A DNA stretch of 64,000 nt from Thiothrix unzii (GTDB taxonomy: Bacteria > Pseudomonadota > Gammaproteobacteria > Thiotrichales > Thiotrichaceae), in contig NZ_CP072793.1 in assembly GCF_017901175.1 (NCBI RefSeq), positions 2,790,001-2,854,000 of the forward strand, written 5' to 3'. Both the position numbers and the translations under genes were made by a program. Position 1 is the stretch's first letter, and each line of letters opens with the position of its first letter. This document shows positions 27,087-34,325 of this stretch, piece by piece. A model generated the notes under the pieces. It was not told the origin of the DNA. It searched no databases and was given only the letters and a program-made list of their open reading frames with translations.

Positions 27087-27363
27087 AACTTACGCCAGAT
27101 TTCGTCCTTCTCACCGTAACATTCGGCTGGATACTGTGCTTGATAAAACTCACGACCGTTACGCACTCATGCAAGCGAGAGGTAGACGAGTACGCGGCAA
27201 CCTGATCTACATCACCCTTCAGGATGGCAAAGTGGTGCTCGAATACGATGGCATCGAACACGGCATCACCGATGACTTGATCCGCCAAGGGGTGGAGGAA
27301 AAAGACATCGTGCTGGCATTATTGGAAGAGCCGGAAATCGCCGCAACACCCCGAGCCCACTAA
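27043..27363 (+). CDS. xisI: XisI-family protein (fdxN element excision-controlling factor-like)
   Basis: 106 aa. The pattern HVIETYARFRP, then TVLDKTHDRYALMQ, DGKVVLEYDGIEHGITDDLI and KDIVLALLEEPE matches the XisI family. XisI is needed with XisH and XisF for fdxN element excision in heterocystous cyanobacteria, but most homologues lie outside such elements and their role is unclear. The usual partner XisH is not present next to it. The gene ends 10 bp before the worn CRISPR repeat at 27374. Confidence 0.8.
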   Translation: MDTENYRIVVKHVIETYARFRPSHRNIRLDTVLDKTHDRYALMQARGRRVRGNLIYITLQDGKVVLEYDGIEHGITDDLIRQGVEEKDIVLALLEEPEIAATPRAH

Positions 27364-27373
27364 GAGACACTAA

Positions 27374-27457
27374 GTTACGAATCCCCATGAGGGGTTATGA
27401 GATCGCCCTGAACTTCGCTTTAGCGAAGACGGTCAGGTTACGAATCCCCATGCGGGG
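27374..27457 (+). CRISPR. Worn leader-distal end of the CRISPR array
   Basis: One full 28-nt repeat with a single substitution in the loop/stem (27374-27401, ATGAGGGG for ATGCGGGG) is followed by a 35-nt spacer (27402-27436). A repeat cut after 21 nt (27437-27457) follows. The spacer itself contains a perfect hairpin, CTTCGCT/AGCGAAG. Mutation and truncation of the last repeats is typical of the trailer end. This block is therefore probably the original end of the main array, now 2.1 kb away from it. Confidence 0.9.
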
Positions 27458-27484
27458 ACAAGCAGCAGCAGGCATGATGCCTTT

Positions 27485-27922
27485 TCATGCTTGCCCGTAG
27501 GCTACACCCAGAAATAACAGGCTATCATGGGGTGTGAGGATTGGGATACCGTGATAGGGATGCAAGTCCAGCAAATCCTTATCACCCGTCACTAGCAAAT
27601 TAACATCGCCAGCTACGGCTAACTCCAGAAACTGATTATCTTTTGTATCTCGGCAATCAGTTATCATTAGGTTAACGGGGACAATTTCCCCAACTTGCGC
27701 TAGTAGCTGCACCAACTCTTGTCCTTCCTCTTCGGAAAAATAAGCCCGAAATTTTGCTTTGCTGTATTTGTCGGTTATTTCTTGCAGCGTGCTAGTTGAG
27801 AGTAATAACTGATGCTGCTGGAGAACGTGCGTGACGACAATTCCCGGCTTAGATGTCCGTTTCATCAAGAAACTGAGCAGAATGTTGGTATCTACCACAA
27901 CCCGTAGCGGATGGTTAGGCAC
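27485..27922 (-). CDS. PIN-domain toxin (COG1569-type)
   Basis: 145-aa putative ribonuclease toxin. The first acidic motif is VVVDTNILLSFL, the middle contains DNQFLELAVAG, and the C-terminal acidic motif is LVTGDKDLLDL. Together these give the PIN active-site acids. The start overlaps the end of the upstream small gene by eight bases, the classic toxin-antitoxin layout. It lies just beyond the worn array end on the opposite strand. Confidence 0.88.
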   Translation of the reverse strand: MPNHPLRVVVDTNILLSFLMKRTSKPGIVVTHVLQQHQLLLSTSTLQEITDKYSKAKFRAYFSEEEGQELVQLLAQVGEIVPVNLMITDCRDTKDNQFLELAVAGDVNLLVTGDKDLLDLHPYHGIPILTPHDSLLFLGVAYGQA

Positions 27923-28118
27923 GCAGTAAATCTTCTAATTGTTGATCTGTCATGCTTTGGTTGCGGGTACTGACCCGTTCACTGAGTTTGAGTAATTGCG
28001 CCAGAGCTTTGCGCCGTTGCCACTCACGCTGGATAGCTTCAACCAGAAAATTCTGCTGGTCGGGTAAGTTACGCACCAATTTTATGATGTCATCCGGCAA
28101 GTCAACTGCTAGATTCAT
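27915..28118 (-). CDS. Antitoxin partner of PIN toxin
   Basis: 67 aa, acidic and helical (LAVDLPDDIIKLVRNLPDQQNFLVEAIQREWQRR), with a C-terminal tail MTDQQLEDLLRA likely to occupy the toxin. Upstream of the ATG the minus strand has AGGAGG-like AGGAAAG. It is placed directly before, and overlaps, the PIN gene. Named as antitoxin from size and arrangement; no DNA-binding domain is certain. Confidence 0.8.
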   Translation of the reverse strand: MNLAVDLPDDIIKLVRNLPDQQNFLVEAIQREWQRRKALAQLLKLSERVSTRNQSMTDQQLEDLLRA

Positions 28119-28205
28119 GTGCCTTTCCTCCTGTATTGCCGATAGTCAAAGTGTAGCAGATGTTCCCTTTTGCCCTTTGAAGCCCTTTGGGGTAAGCCCC
28201 TTCCC

Positions 28206-28853
28206 TTATTTCCCTTTGCCTTTAGCCCTTTCCTCTTTGGGCAACTCATCATTAGGAATAGTGATACCTGCTTTAGCCAGTTCTTCACGTACAATTTGGC
28301 GCATCAACGACTCAGCCTCTTTTGCTGTAGACTCATCATTATGATCATTTTTTTCCGTTTGAAACTTTGTCTTGAGGTAGATTTTAAACTTAGAAGAGCC
28401 ATATTTGTACTCTTGAAAATTGTTCACGTCAGAAAAAGGATAGAAAGGCTGGGGTATCGGATCTTTATCTTGGTGTTTTTTAGCTGCCGCCATTAATCGT
28501 TCATCAAGAACTTGACCCACAGTCATCTTTCGAGCCATTGCTGTGCTAGATAAATCCTCAAGAAACAAACCGGCTATATTCTCGTCGAAACGTTGTTGTA
28601 ATTGGTAGGACAGCGCCTCTTCAAATGTAGTGCCCCATGTAGATGCCTCCAACTCCAAAATGGAACATACTGCGGGGTCAATAATTTTTCTCCAGTCTAA
28701 TCTTGATGGACTAAGGGATGTCTCAAGTCTCATCAATATTTCTGCATGTAGTGATCTCCCACCCATTTGGGCGGCATCTTCTAGCCGTCTGCGCATCTCG
28801 ATAGGAAGGCGCACTGAATAAGTTGCTGGAATTTGATGGGTATCTTTGCTCAT
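28206..28853 (-). CDS. Arc-family ribbon-helix-helix regulator with C-terminal extension
   Basis: 215 aa. Residues 8-50 (QIPATYSVRLPIEMRRRLEDAAQMGGRSLHAEILMRLETSL, shown here in part as YSVRLPIEMRRRL and RSLHAEILMRLE) form an Arc/MetJ-type ribbon-helix-helix. The remaining 160 residues are charged and helical, contain no domain I recognise, and end in a Lys-rich tail. It is divergent from a second, 51-residue ribbon-helix-helix gene at 28967, and both could bind the 113-bp region between them. The 3' end and downstream DNA are rich in repeated CCCTTT units. Confidence 0.75.
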   Translation of the reverse strand: MSKDTHQIPATYSVRLPIEMRRRLEDAAQMGGRSLHAEILMRLETSLSPSRLDWRKIIDPAVCSILELEASTWGTTFEEALSYQLQQRFDENIAGLFLEDLSSTAMARKMTVGQVLDERLMAAAKKHQDKDPIPQPFYPFSDVNNFQEYKYGSSKFKIYLKTKFQTEKNDHNDESTAKEAESLMRQIVREELAKAGITIPNDELPKEERAKGKGK

Positions 28854-28966
28854 GGCGCAATTATGCGAATCAACATGAAGACATGCAAAGTAATTTTTTG
28901 TAACCTTGTTGATTACAATTGGAGTATGGTGCTAACATTGTGTTCAAATGTAATTAAGGAGAGCAC

Positions 28967-29122
28967 ATGAAAGAGAAGAAATCATCTAGGTCAATTCGCC
29001 TTGAACCTGAAGTAGAAAGTTGGCTGAAAACTAAAGCAAAAGCTGAGGATAGATCGTTAAGCGCAGAGATTAACCGTTTGTTGAGGCAAGCAAAGGAGGC
29101 GGAGCAGAAAGAAGCAGCATAG
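28967..29122 (+). CDS. Minimal Arc-like ribbon-helix-helix protein
   Basis: 51 aa: a strand SRSIRLEPEVESWL, a helix TKAKAEDRS and a second helix LSAEINRLLRQAKE, which is essentially one Arc DNA-binding domain. TAAGGAGAGCAC precedes the ATG, a good ribosome-binding site. It is divergent from the longer ribbon-helix-helix gene at 28853 and leads into the membrane-protein module. Probably a local repressor. Confidence 0.75.
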   Translation: MKEKKSSRSIRLEPEVESWLKTKAKAEDRSLSAEINRLLRQAKEAEQKEAA

Positions 29123-29195
29123 AGAATTCGCCCCGCCCCAGAGCTTCGACCTTCTGCGGCAGGACTTCACAACCCAATTTCACAGGAATTGAATC

Positions 29196-29342
29196 ATGCA
29201 ACGTCAAAGAATACACGATGCACGTATATTTGTGCGCCCAAATTTTAGCTACCAACTTACCCAAACCGACCACTTTGCCGGTATCACCCAACTTATGTCG
29301 TGCGATTTGCGTAAAGCCGTGGGGGGGGTTACTCATGGTTAA
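29196..29342 (+). CDS. Small protein of the element's membrane module
   Basis: 48 aa (MQRQRIHDARIFVRPNFSYQ through AVGGVTHG). AGGAATTG precedes the ATG. The stop overlaps the ATG of the next gene (29335) by eight bases, the same coupling seen elsewhere in this element. It is Arg-rich at the N-terminus with no transmembrane segment. Function unknown; size alone makes the call uncertain. Confidence 0.5.
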   Translation: MQRQRIHDARIFVRPNFSYQLTQTDHFAGITQLMSCDLRKAVGGVTHG

Positions 29343-29592
29343 CGTGCCCCACCAAACCACCCTAACAAAGCAACGCGCATACAACCTGTTGACGCTGGGT
29401 GTTATCGCCGTATGTGGATTAGCTCATCTTTTCAACACTATCAGCAGCACGTCATTGTTCACCGCAGTCATGCCCGTGTTCGGGTTCGTGGCGTGTATCG
29501 CCTATGCCCTGCTTTGCTACGCATCCCGCAGCGGTAGTTTGCTCAAACTGCTGTTTGTGGTCGGTGCATTTTCAACATTCTGGATACAGTGA
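29335..29592 (+). CDS. Small three-helix membrane protein
   Basis: 85 aa from MVNVPHQTTLTKQRAYNLL. Three hydrophobic stretches (LLTLGVIAVCGLAHLF, LFTAVMPVFGFVACIAYALL, LLKLLFVVGAFSTFWI) suggest an inner-membrane protein. A longer upstream frame exists, but this start overlaps the preceding small gene and precedes the hydrophobic part. It ends 10 bp before the next gene. No family recognised. Confidence 0.6.
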   Translation: MVNVPHQTTLTKQRAYNLLTLGVIAVCGLAHLFNTISSTSLFTAVMPVFGFVACIAYALLCYASRSGSLLKLLFVVGAFSTFWIQ

Positions 29593-29602
29593 GGGGTAAG
29601 CC

Positions 29603-31180
29603 ATGTCTGACAAAATGACAAACGCCTTTGCCCTGCATTCAGAAATGACGGATTCGCAGCGCACTCTAGCAGACGAACGCCAAGCCCTTAAGGTAAACCA
29701 ATGGGCGCAACAGTTCTTTACCGTTGCGACATGGATTATTTATCTGATGTTTGCGGCGGCGATGTACGGCGCACCGCTTTGGGTGTTGCAATCCTTCTTC
29801 GGTGCAAATGCTGGTAATTACATTGCCATCATCGTTATCGGCTTTTTTATTGTGGTGTTGCCCACCGCATTAGCAATGGGTAAGCATTCCGGTTACAAGG
29901 CGTTAAGCAAGCGCGGTATAGATCCGCGTTGGATGGGCGCAATTATCGCGTTTTTTATTGTGAGTGGCATCTATCTTGAAATCACCTCTGCATCCTCGCA
30001 GCAGCAGGAAAAAGCCCACCAAGCGGTAGAAAACTCGAACGCTGGCAAAGCGATCATGGGGACAACAGTTAGCTCCGGCACAAGCACTTATGCCTCCCTT
30101 ATCGCTGATGCAGAGTTCAAGCTGGTAGCGTGCCAACGCAAACTGGCAGAGGGCAAGCTCAAAGACTGTAACAACTCCCTAGCACGGGTAAACAGCCTTA
30201 AAGAGCAAGCCGCAGCCGACCGGCAAGCCGCGATCACTGCCAATGCTGAAGCGATTACCGCCAAACAATCTGCACTGGATAAAGAACGTGAAAGCCATGC
30301 CCTTCCCATTGCTAAATCGTTTGCTGAACTGTTCGGTTCAACCACTGCCACAGGTGCAGTCATCGCCGCGCTTATCGCCGCCTTGATCTTTGAAATTAGT
30401 CACTCACTCACGATTTACAACGAGTGGCGACTGAAGCAAGAGATTGACCGGCTAGAAGCGGAATTCAAGCAACTAAAGATCAATTATTTTCACCACACCG
30501 GCAAACAGTTTGAAGCTACTGATTTTAAGGAAAGTGAAATTATCGACCTGATGGAAATGCGCGAAACCGGCAAAATTGAGCACTTCAAAGACCGCTTGCA
30601 AGATGCGGTATCAGATCAGCAGGACGACGCGTTTCAGCGTTCGGGTATTGGCTTTACTGCACCCTTGAAAACCGCACCGGCTGGGTTTGCTGGGTTCGTG
30701 GATACCGACAAGCGCAGCGGCAAGCCGGATACAACCGTATCCACTTCAAACCTACCGGGCCACACTTACCGCGAGGAATTGCGCACCGGTTCCAGCGATT
30801 ACCGCGATATGCCTCTTGATGCAATCACTACCCTACCGGCTGAAAAACCACTTCAGGAAACCACGCTAAAACCGTTAGCTAACGGTACAGAGGGTACAAA
30901 ACCGGAAACCGGTTTAAGACCGTTAGCTAACGGTTCAGACAGCCTTTACCCGGTATGGGTGCAAGCGGTACGGATAGGGGAGTGCAAACCCTCTGTTAAA
31001 CCTACATGGCATTGGATACAGAAACGAATTGCACCAGCAATGACAGGGAGCAAGACCAATGACCCGGAGCGGATAACCATCATGCAAAAAGCCTTTTTCA
31101 GCCGTGCAATACGGGACGGGCTAATGGAGCTTAACCCCGCCTACCGTAACGGCGGCAAAAAATACATCTGGATTGGATAA
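29603..31180 (+). CDS. Large membrane protein with coiled coil and C-terminal helical domain
   Basis: 525 aa, unknown. Three transmembrane segments lie near residues 37-60 (TWIIYLMFAAAMYGAPLWVL), 73-92 (IAIIVIGFFIVVLPTALAM) and 110-126 (MGAIIAFFIVSGIYLEI). A long charged, Ala-rich coiled-coil loop with two Cys (VACQRKLAEGKLKDC) follows. A fourth segment lies near 250-268 (GAVIAALIAALIFEISHSL) and is followed by a second coiled coil. The C-terminal 75 residues look like a compact winged-helix-like domain. Two diverged copies of a KPLANG-type motif precede it. The gene heads a run with 31194 and the AlpA gene. Confidence 0.75.
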   Translation: MSDKMTNAFALHSEMTDSQRTLADERQALKVNQWAQQFFTVATWIIYLMFAAAMYGAPLWVLQSFFGANAGNYIAIIVIGFFIVVLPTALAMGKHSGYKALSKRGIDPRWMGAIIAFFIVSGIYLEITSASSQQQEKAHQAVENSNAGKAIMGTTVSSGTSTYASLIADAEFKLVACQRKLAEGKLKDCNNSLARVNSLKEQAAADRQAAITANAEAITAKQSALDKERESHALPIAKSFAELFGSTTATGAVIAALIAALIFEISHSLTIYNEWRLKQEIDRLEAEFKQLKINYFHHTGKQFEATDFKESEIIDLMEMRETGKIEHFKDRLQDAVSDQQDDAFQRSGIGFTAPLKTAPAGFAGFVDTDKRSGKPDTTVSTSNLPGHTYREELRTGSSDYRDMPLDAITTLPAEKPLQETTLKPLANGTEGTKPETGLRPLANGSDSLYPVWVQAVRIGECKPSVKPTWHWIQKRIAPAMTGSKTNDPERITIMQKAFFSRAIRDGLMELNPAYRNGGKKYIWIG

Positions 31181-31193
31181 GAGGAATTCACAC

Positions 31194-31433
31194 ATGACAG
31201 CAGAAAACACACCGAATCCCCTGAAGCCCGTTTACTACTGGCTTGACGGGTACTGGATAACCGACAAGGAAGAAGCCGACTTAATGGACGAAATCAACGC
31301 TTTTGGCAGCACGCACGGCACAGCATTTTTTCCGGCTGATGCTGATCCGGCATTCATCGACGGGGAAATTGCGGCATTACTAATTAACCAAAATCTTTTA
31401 ACGATTCAACAACAAACAGGAGTAGCAACATGA
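31194..31433 (+). CDS. Small acidic protein upstream of AlpA
   Basis: 79 aa from MTAENTPNPLKPVYYWLDG. AAGAGGAATTCACAC precedes the ATG, so this start is preferred over an in-frame TTG at 31173. Acidic, with a WLDGYWITDKEEADLMDEINAF segment; no known domain. The last codons overlap the AlpA start (ATGA). Confidence 0.65.
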   Translation: MTAENTPNPLKPVYYWLDGYWITDKEEADLMDEINAFGSTHGTAFFPADADPAFIDGEIAALLINQNLLTIQQQTGVAT

Positions 31434-31654
31434 TCCAAACAACCGAACGCGCTCTAAAACTCCCCGAAGTCGTGACAATGACGGGGCTATCACGGGCTAC
31501 CGTTTACCGGCTGGAAGCCAAAGGCGCATTTCCCAAGCGCAAACGATTTGGGGAGAACTCCGTCAGATGGCTGCTATCTGACGTGATGACATTCATCAAC
31601 ACCCGCGAAAACGGGGATACAACCTCCCCATCCAGCGATGCCAACACCCCATGA
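31430..31654 (+). CDS. AlpA-family transcriptional regulator
   Basis: 74-aa MerR-like helix-turn-helix of the AlpA type: LKLPEVVTMTGLSRATVYRLEAKGAFPKRKRFGENSVRWLLSDV in outline, with the family hallmark of a short HTH then a Trp in the wing (VRWLLSDV). AlpA proteins control integrase or excision genes in P4-like elements. It overlaps both neighbours by four bases and so sits in one translation-coupled unit with the TOPRIM gene. Confidence 0.88.
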   Translation: MIQTTERALKLPEVVTMTGLSRATVYRLEAKGAFPKRKRFGENSVRWLLSDVMTFINTRENGDTTSPSSDANTP

Positions 31655-32619
31655 ACCTGCAAAACCACATGACCCACACGGTCGGACTGGCAATCACAAA
31701 CCCGGTGATTGATGGGCAATGGCATTCGGGCAGGCGGTGCGATGGCAAAGGTGCGGACAAAATCAGTTACGTTGGGCATTACCTCCCCAAGGGGTTGTTG
31801 GTGCGTTACCGCCACCACAAGCAGCCCGATACTTGCCATGTCTGGAAGGAGTGGGAGGGTGAAGATCATGCCAATATTGATGCCGCCGAATATCGACGCA
31901 AAAAGGAGCAAGCGGAAACACTGGCACAGCAAGCCGCGACACAAGCAGCGCGGGAAAAAGCACGACTGAGGGCAATGCTGCAACAGATCATTGCCGACTC
32001 AATACCTGCTGCCCATGAGCATCCCTACGTGGCAAAAAAGCGGATATTGGCGATTGGCGGCAGGCAAACCCGCCAGCGTTATGCGGTGATACCGGAGACA
32101 GCGGCAACGCCAGCGCAATACCTTAGCCCATCGGATTTGCTGATCCCGATATACGACCACACTGGCTATTTGCAGGGTATCCAGCAAATCACCGTCCAAG
32201 GACGAAAATTTGTCCGTGGCAGCATCAAGGATGGACTGTGCTGGGTTGGCGGTGGGCTGACAACAGGTGAAACCGCAAACCGCCTGTACATCGCCGAAGG
32301 TTGGGCAACGGCGGTATCTATCCATATCCGCACTCGTAACCCCGTTATTGTCGCCTTTAGCACCAGTAACCTGCTGGGAGCTGGCTATTGGGCTAGGGGA
32401 TGCTATCCCGATACTGAACTGGTTTATGCCGTGGATAACGACATAGGGAGCTTTATCATCATAGCGGGAAAAAAGATCGAAAATCCGGGCAAGTATTATG
32501 CGGAACAGGCAGCAATAGCAGTTAATGCCGCAGTGATTAAACCGCCAATGAGTGAGGGGAAAAGTGACTGGAATGATTGGCATATTAGCCAAATCCTAAA
32601 TACGAGAAAGCCCGATTAG
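31651..32619 (+). CDS. TOPRIM-domain primase-like protein
   Basis: 322 aa. After a charged helical stretch (residues 75-110), the C-terminal half reads as a TOPRIM domain: RLYIAEGWATAVSIHI supplies the conserved Glu, VYAVDNDIG the first acidic pair, and KSDWNDWH the final Asp/Asn cluster. An alternative start MTHTVGLAI lies seven codons in. Such proteins act as primases or accessory replication factors in phage satellites, so this one likely serves replication of the excised element together with the DUF3987 protein. The stop is embedded in a terminator hairpin. Confidence 0.85.
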   Translation: MNLQNHMTHTVGLAITNPVIDGQWHSGRRCDGKGADKISYVGHYLPKGLLVRYRHHKQPDTCHVWKEWEGEDHANIDAAEYRRKKEQAETLAQQAATQAAREKARLRAMLQQIIADSIPAAHEHPYVAKKRILAIGGRQTRQRYAVIPETAATPAQYLSPSDLLIPIYDHTGYLQGIQQITVQGRKFVRGSIKDGLCWVGGGLTTGETANRLYIAEGWATAVSIHIRTRNPVIVAFSTSNLLGAGYWARGCYPDTELVYAVDNDIGSFIIIAGKKIENPGKYYAEQAAIAVNAAVIKPPMSEGKSDWNDWHISQILNTRKPD

Positions 32620-32640
32620 TTACCAGCTAACCGGGCTTTT
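32607..32640 (+). terminator. Rho-independent terminator after TOPRIM gene
   Basis: AAAGCCCGATTAG pairs with CTAACCGGGCTTT across a short loop and ends in a T run. The gene's TAG stop lies inside the left arm. It separates the AlpA-TOPRIM unit from the DUF3987 gene. Confidence 0.85.
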
Positions 32641-32670
32641 GAGATCAACTTTAGCAAGCGAGATTATAGC

Positions 32671-34128
32671 ATGGAAAATCAGAAAAATACCCAGAAATCC
32701 GTGGGTTTAGGCGGAGCAGTGTTTGAATTTCCTCAAGGTAAGAAACGTCCTGAACCTGTTGCCGATACAGAAACAGAGAACCACAAACCCCACCATTTAA
32801 ACCTGCTGGCACACTTGCCCGATGGGGACTTTAAGCGGTACGTTGGTGATGTGGCGAAGATGTGTAACATCTACCCCAGCACCAGCCTCTTGGTTGCTTT
32901 AGGTGTTGTCTCATCAGTAGCGTGCCGTTTGTTTGGTGTGGCGTATCAAAACGGCGATGTCTTGCCCGCTGGGGAATATGTCATTTGTGGTGGACTTCCA
33001 GGCGATGCAAAAAGCCGGATGCTGAAATCCTTCCAACGCCCGATCTTTGATGCCCAAAAAGCAGCTTACAAGGCATGGAAACAACGCAAACAAACCCATG
33101 AAGAATCAGAAGAAGAGGGAAAAAAACCATTTAAAGAGCCACCACCCGCACGGATTTTTATCACCGACTCGACCGTGGAGGCACTTGAACCGCTGTTAGT
33201 GGAATCCAATGGCTATTTCTCCCTAGCCAGTGCCGAGCAAGCTGTGGTGAATACGCTGGTTGGTGCTGTCTACGGTGGTGATGGTCGGAAGAACAACAAT
33301 GACCTACCATTGAAAGGCTTCAATGCTGAATACCATGCTTCCAGCCGCGCCACCCGTAACGGCTATACAGGTGTAGTGGTTGGAGCTATTACCTGTTTTG
33401 CCCAACCCGCTGCCATTGAAACGATGTTGAGTGAATCCAAAGGCTCTGGCATGGCGGAACGCTTCCTGTTGGCGCAAGAGCCAACTCAACAGGGTAGCCG
33501 CGACCACACCAAGCAACATTATCCAACGGAATACAGCCAAAACGTTTATAACCGGATCGTTACCGGCATGGCGGATAAGGTATTGGAACTCACCCAAGAC
33601 TTTGGTGAGTTGCAAGCTTACCGGATCAGCAAGGAGGATTGGAAAGCCATCTACCAGTTCAGGAACACGATTGAGCCACACCTAGCAGATGGTGGCAAAT
33701 ACAGCACCGCAACCATGCGCGGTGTCGCCTCCAAAGTCGATATGCACGTCATGAAAATTGCCGCATTGCTGGCCTACCTCTATGACCACCCCATTGGTGA
33801 GATACCTAGCCAATTTATCCACGCTGCAATGGCTATCATGCAAGACATGATAGAAAACACCCTTAACCTCTTGTTCAAAGTTGGGGTCATTGGGTTCGAT
33901 TCTGAGGAAGGTTGCATTATCGAATACCTCGGCGAGAAAAAAAGCGCGACCCGCAGGCAAATACAGCAAGCCAAAGCCAAGGTGAAACCCTTCAAGGAAT
34001 CGCAAAAGCCCAACGAAGCCATCAGAAATACCATTGACCGCCTGATTACTAAGGGAGTCATTGCAGAACGGGAGGAATTTGACGTATTGGGCAACAGCAA
34101 AGGCAACCTGTTACGGCTCATAGCCTGA
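32671..34128 (+). CDS. DUF3987-family replication-associated protein
   Basis: 485 aa. A P-loop-like segment GGLPGDAKSRML lies near residue 107 and an acidic Walker B-like region further on; the overall pattern (YPSTSLLVALGVVSSVACRL, SLASAEQAVVNTLVG, SKGSGMAERFLLA, KVDMHVMKIAALLAYL) matches DUF3987. These proteins accompany TOPRIM primases in satellites and islands and are thought to work as helicase-like initiators. The last 70 residues (TRRQIQQAKAKVKPF and after) resemble a winged helix suited to binding origin repeats. It lies 95 bp before the right iteron cluster and has its own terminator. Confidence 0.82.
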   Translation: MENQKNTQKSVGLGGAVFEFPQGKKRPEPVADTETENHKPHHLNLLAHLPDGDFKRYVGDVAKMCNIYPSTSLLVALGVVSSVACRLFGVAYQNGDVLPAGEYVICGGLPGDAKSRMLKSFQRPIFDAQKAAYKAWKQRKQTHEESEEEGKKPFKEPPPARIFITDSTVEALEPLLVESNGYFSLASAEQAVVNTLVGAVYGGDGRKNNNDLPLKGFNAEYHASSRATRNGYTGVVVGAITCFAQPAAIETMLSESKGSGMAERFLLAQEPTQQGSRDHTKQHYPTEYSQNVYNRIVTGMADKVLELTQDFGELQAYRISKEDWKAIYQFRNTIEPHLADGGKYSTATMRGVASKVDMHVMKIAALLAYLYDHPIGEIPSQFIHAAMAIMQDMIENTLNLLFKVGVIGFDSEEGCIIEYLGEKKSATRRQIQQAKAKVKPFKESQKPNEAIRNTIDRLITKGVIAEREEFDVLGNSKGNLLRLIA

Positions 34129-34148
34129 AATCTCACACATCAACCCAG

Positions 34149-34172
34149 AGCCGCACACGTTGCGGCTTTTTT
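34149..34172 (+). terminator. Rho-independent terminator after DUF3987 gene
   Basis: AGCCGCA and TGCGGCT pair around a 5-nt loop (CACGT), followed by a T run. Confidence 0.88.
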
Positions 34173-34222
34173 GTCCCTGCCGTTTAGCCATTGGGCAAAA
34201 TACTGCCTAAAACAGCCAAATC

Positions 34223-34325
34223 CGTAGGAAATGTAGGAAGTTTGTAGGAACGATTTCCTACATCAAGGAATGAGGTCACATAAGGGCTAGAGGCGTATAT
34301 TTATCTATTTGTAGGAATGTAGGAA
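34223..34325. repeat. TGTAGGAA iteron cluster, right end
   Basis: Copies of TGTAGGAA (one as CGTAGGAA) at 34223-34230, 34232-34239, 34243-34250, 34310-34317 and 34318-34325, plus one inverted (TTCCTACA, 34255-34262). The block 34223-34262 is nearly the reverse complement of the left-end block 1356-1394. The last two copies fall in the 3' end of the integrase gene. On a circularised element the two clusters would lie about 1.7 kb apart across the attachment site. Confidence 0.7.

Noticed and set aside
25244-27373. A transposon carrying the DUF1772, lipoprotein and xisI genes into the array.
   Set aside because: I found no transposase, terminal inverted repeats or target duplication at either junction, so the mechanism is left open.
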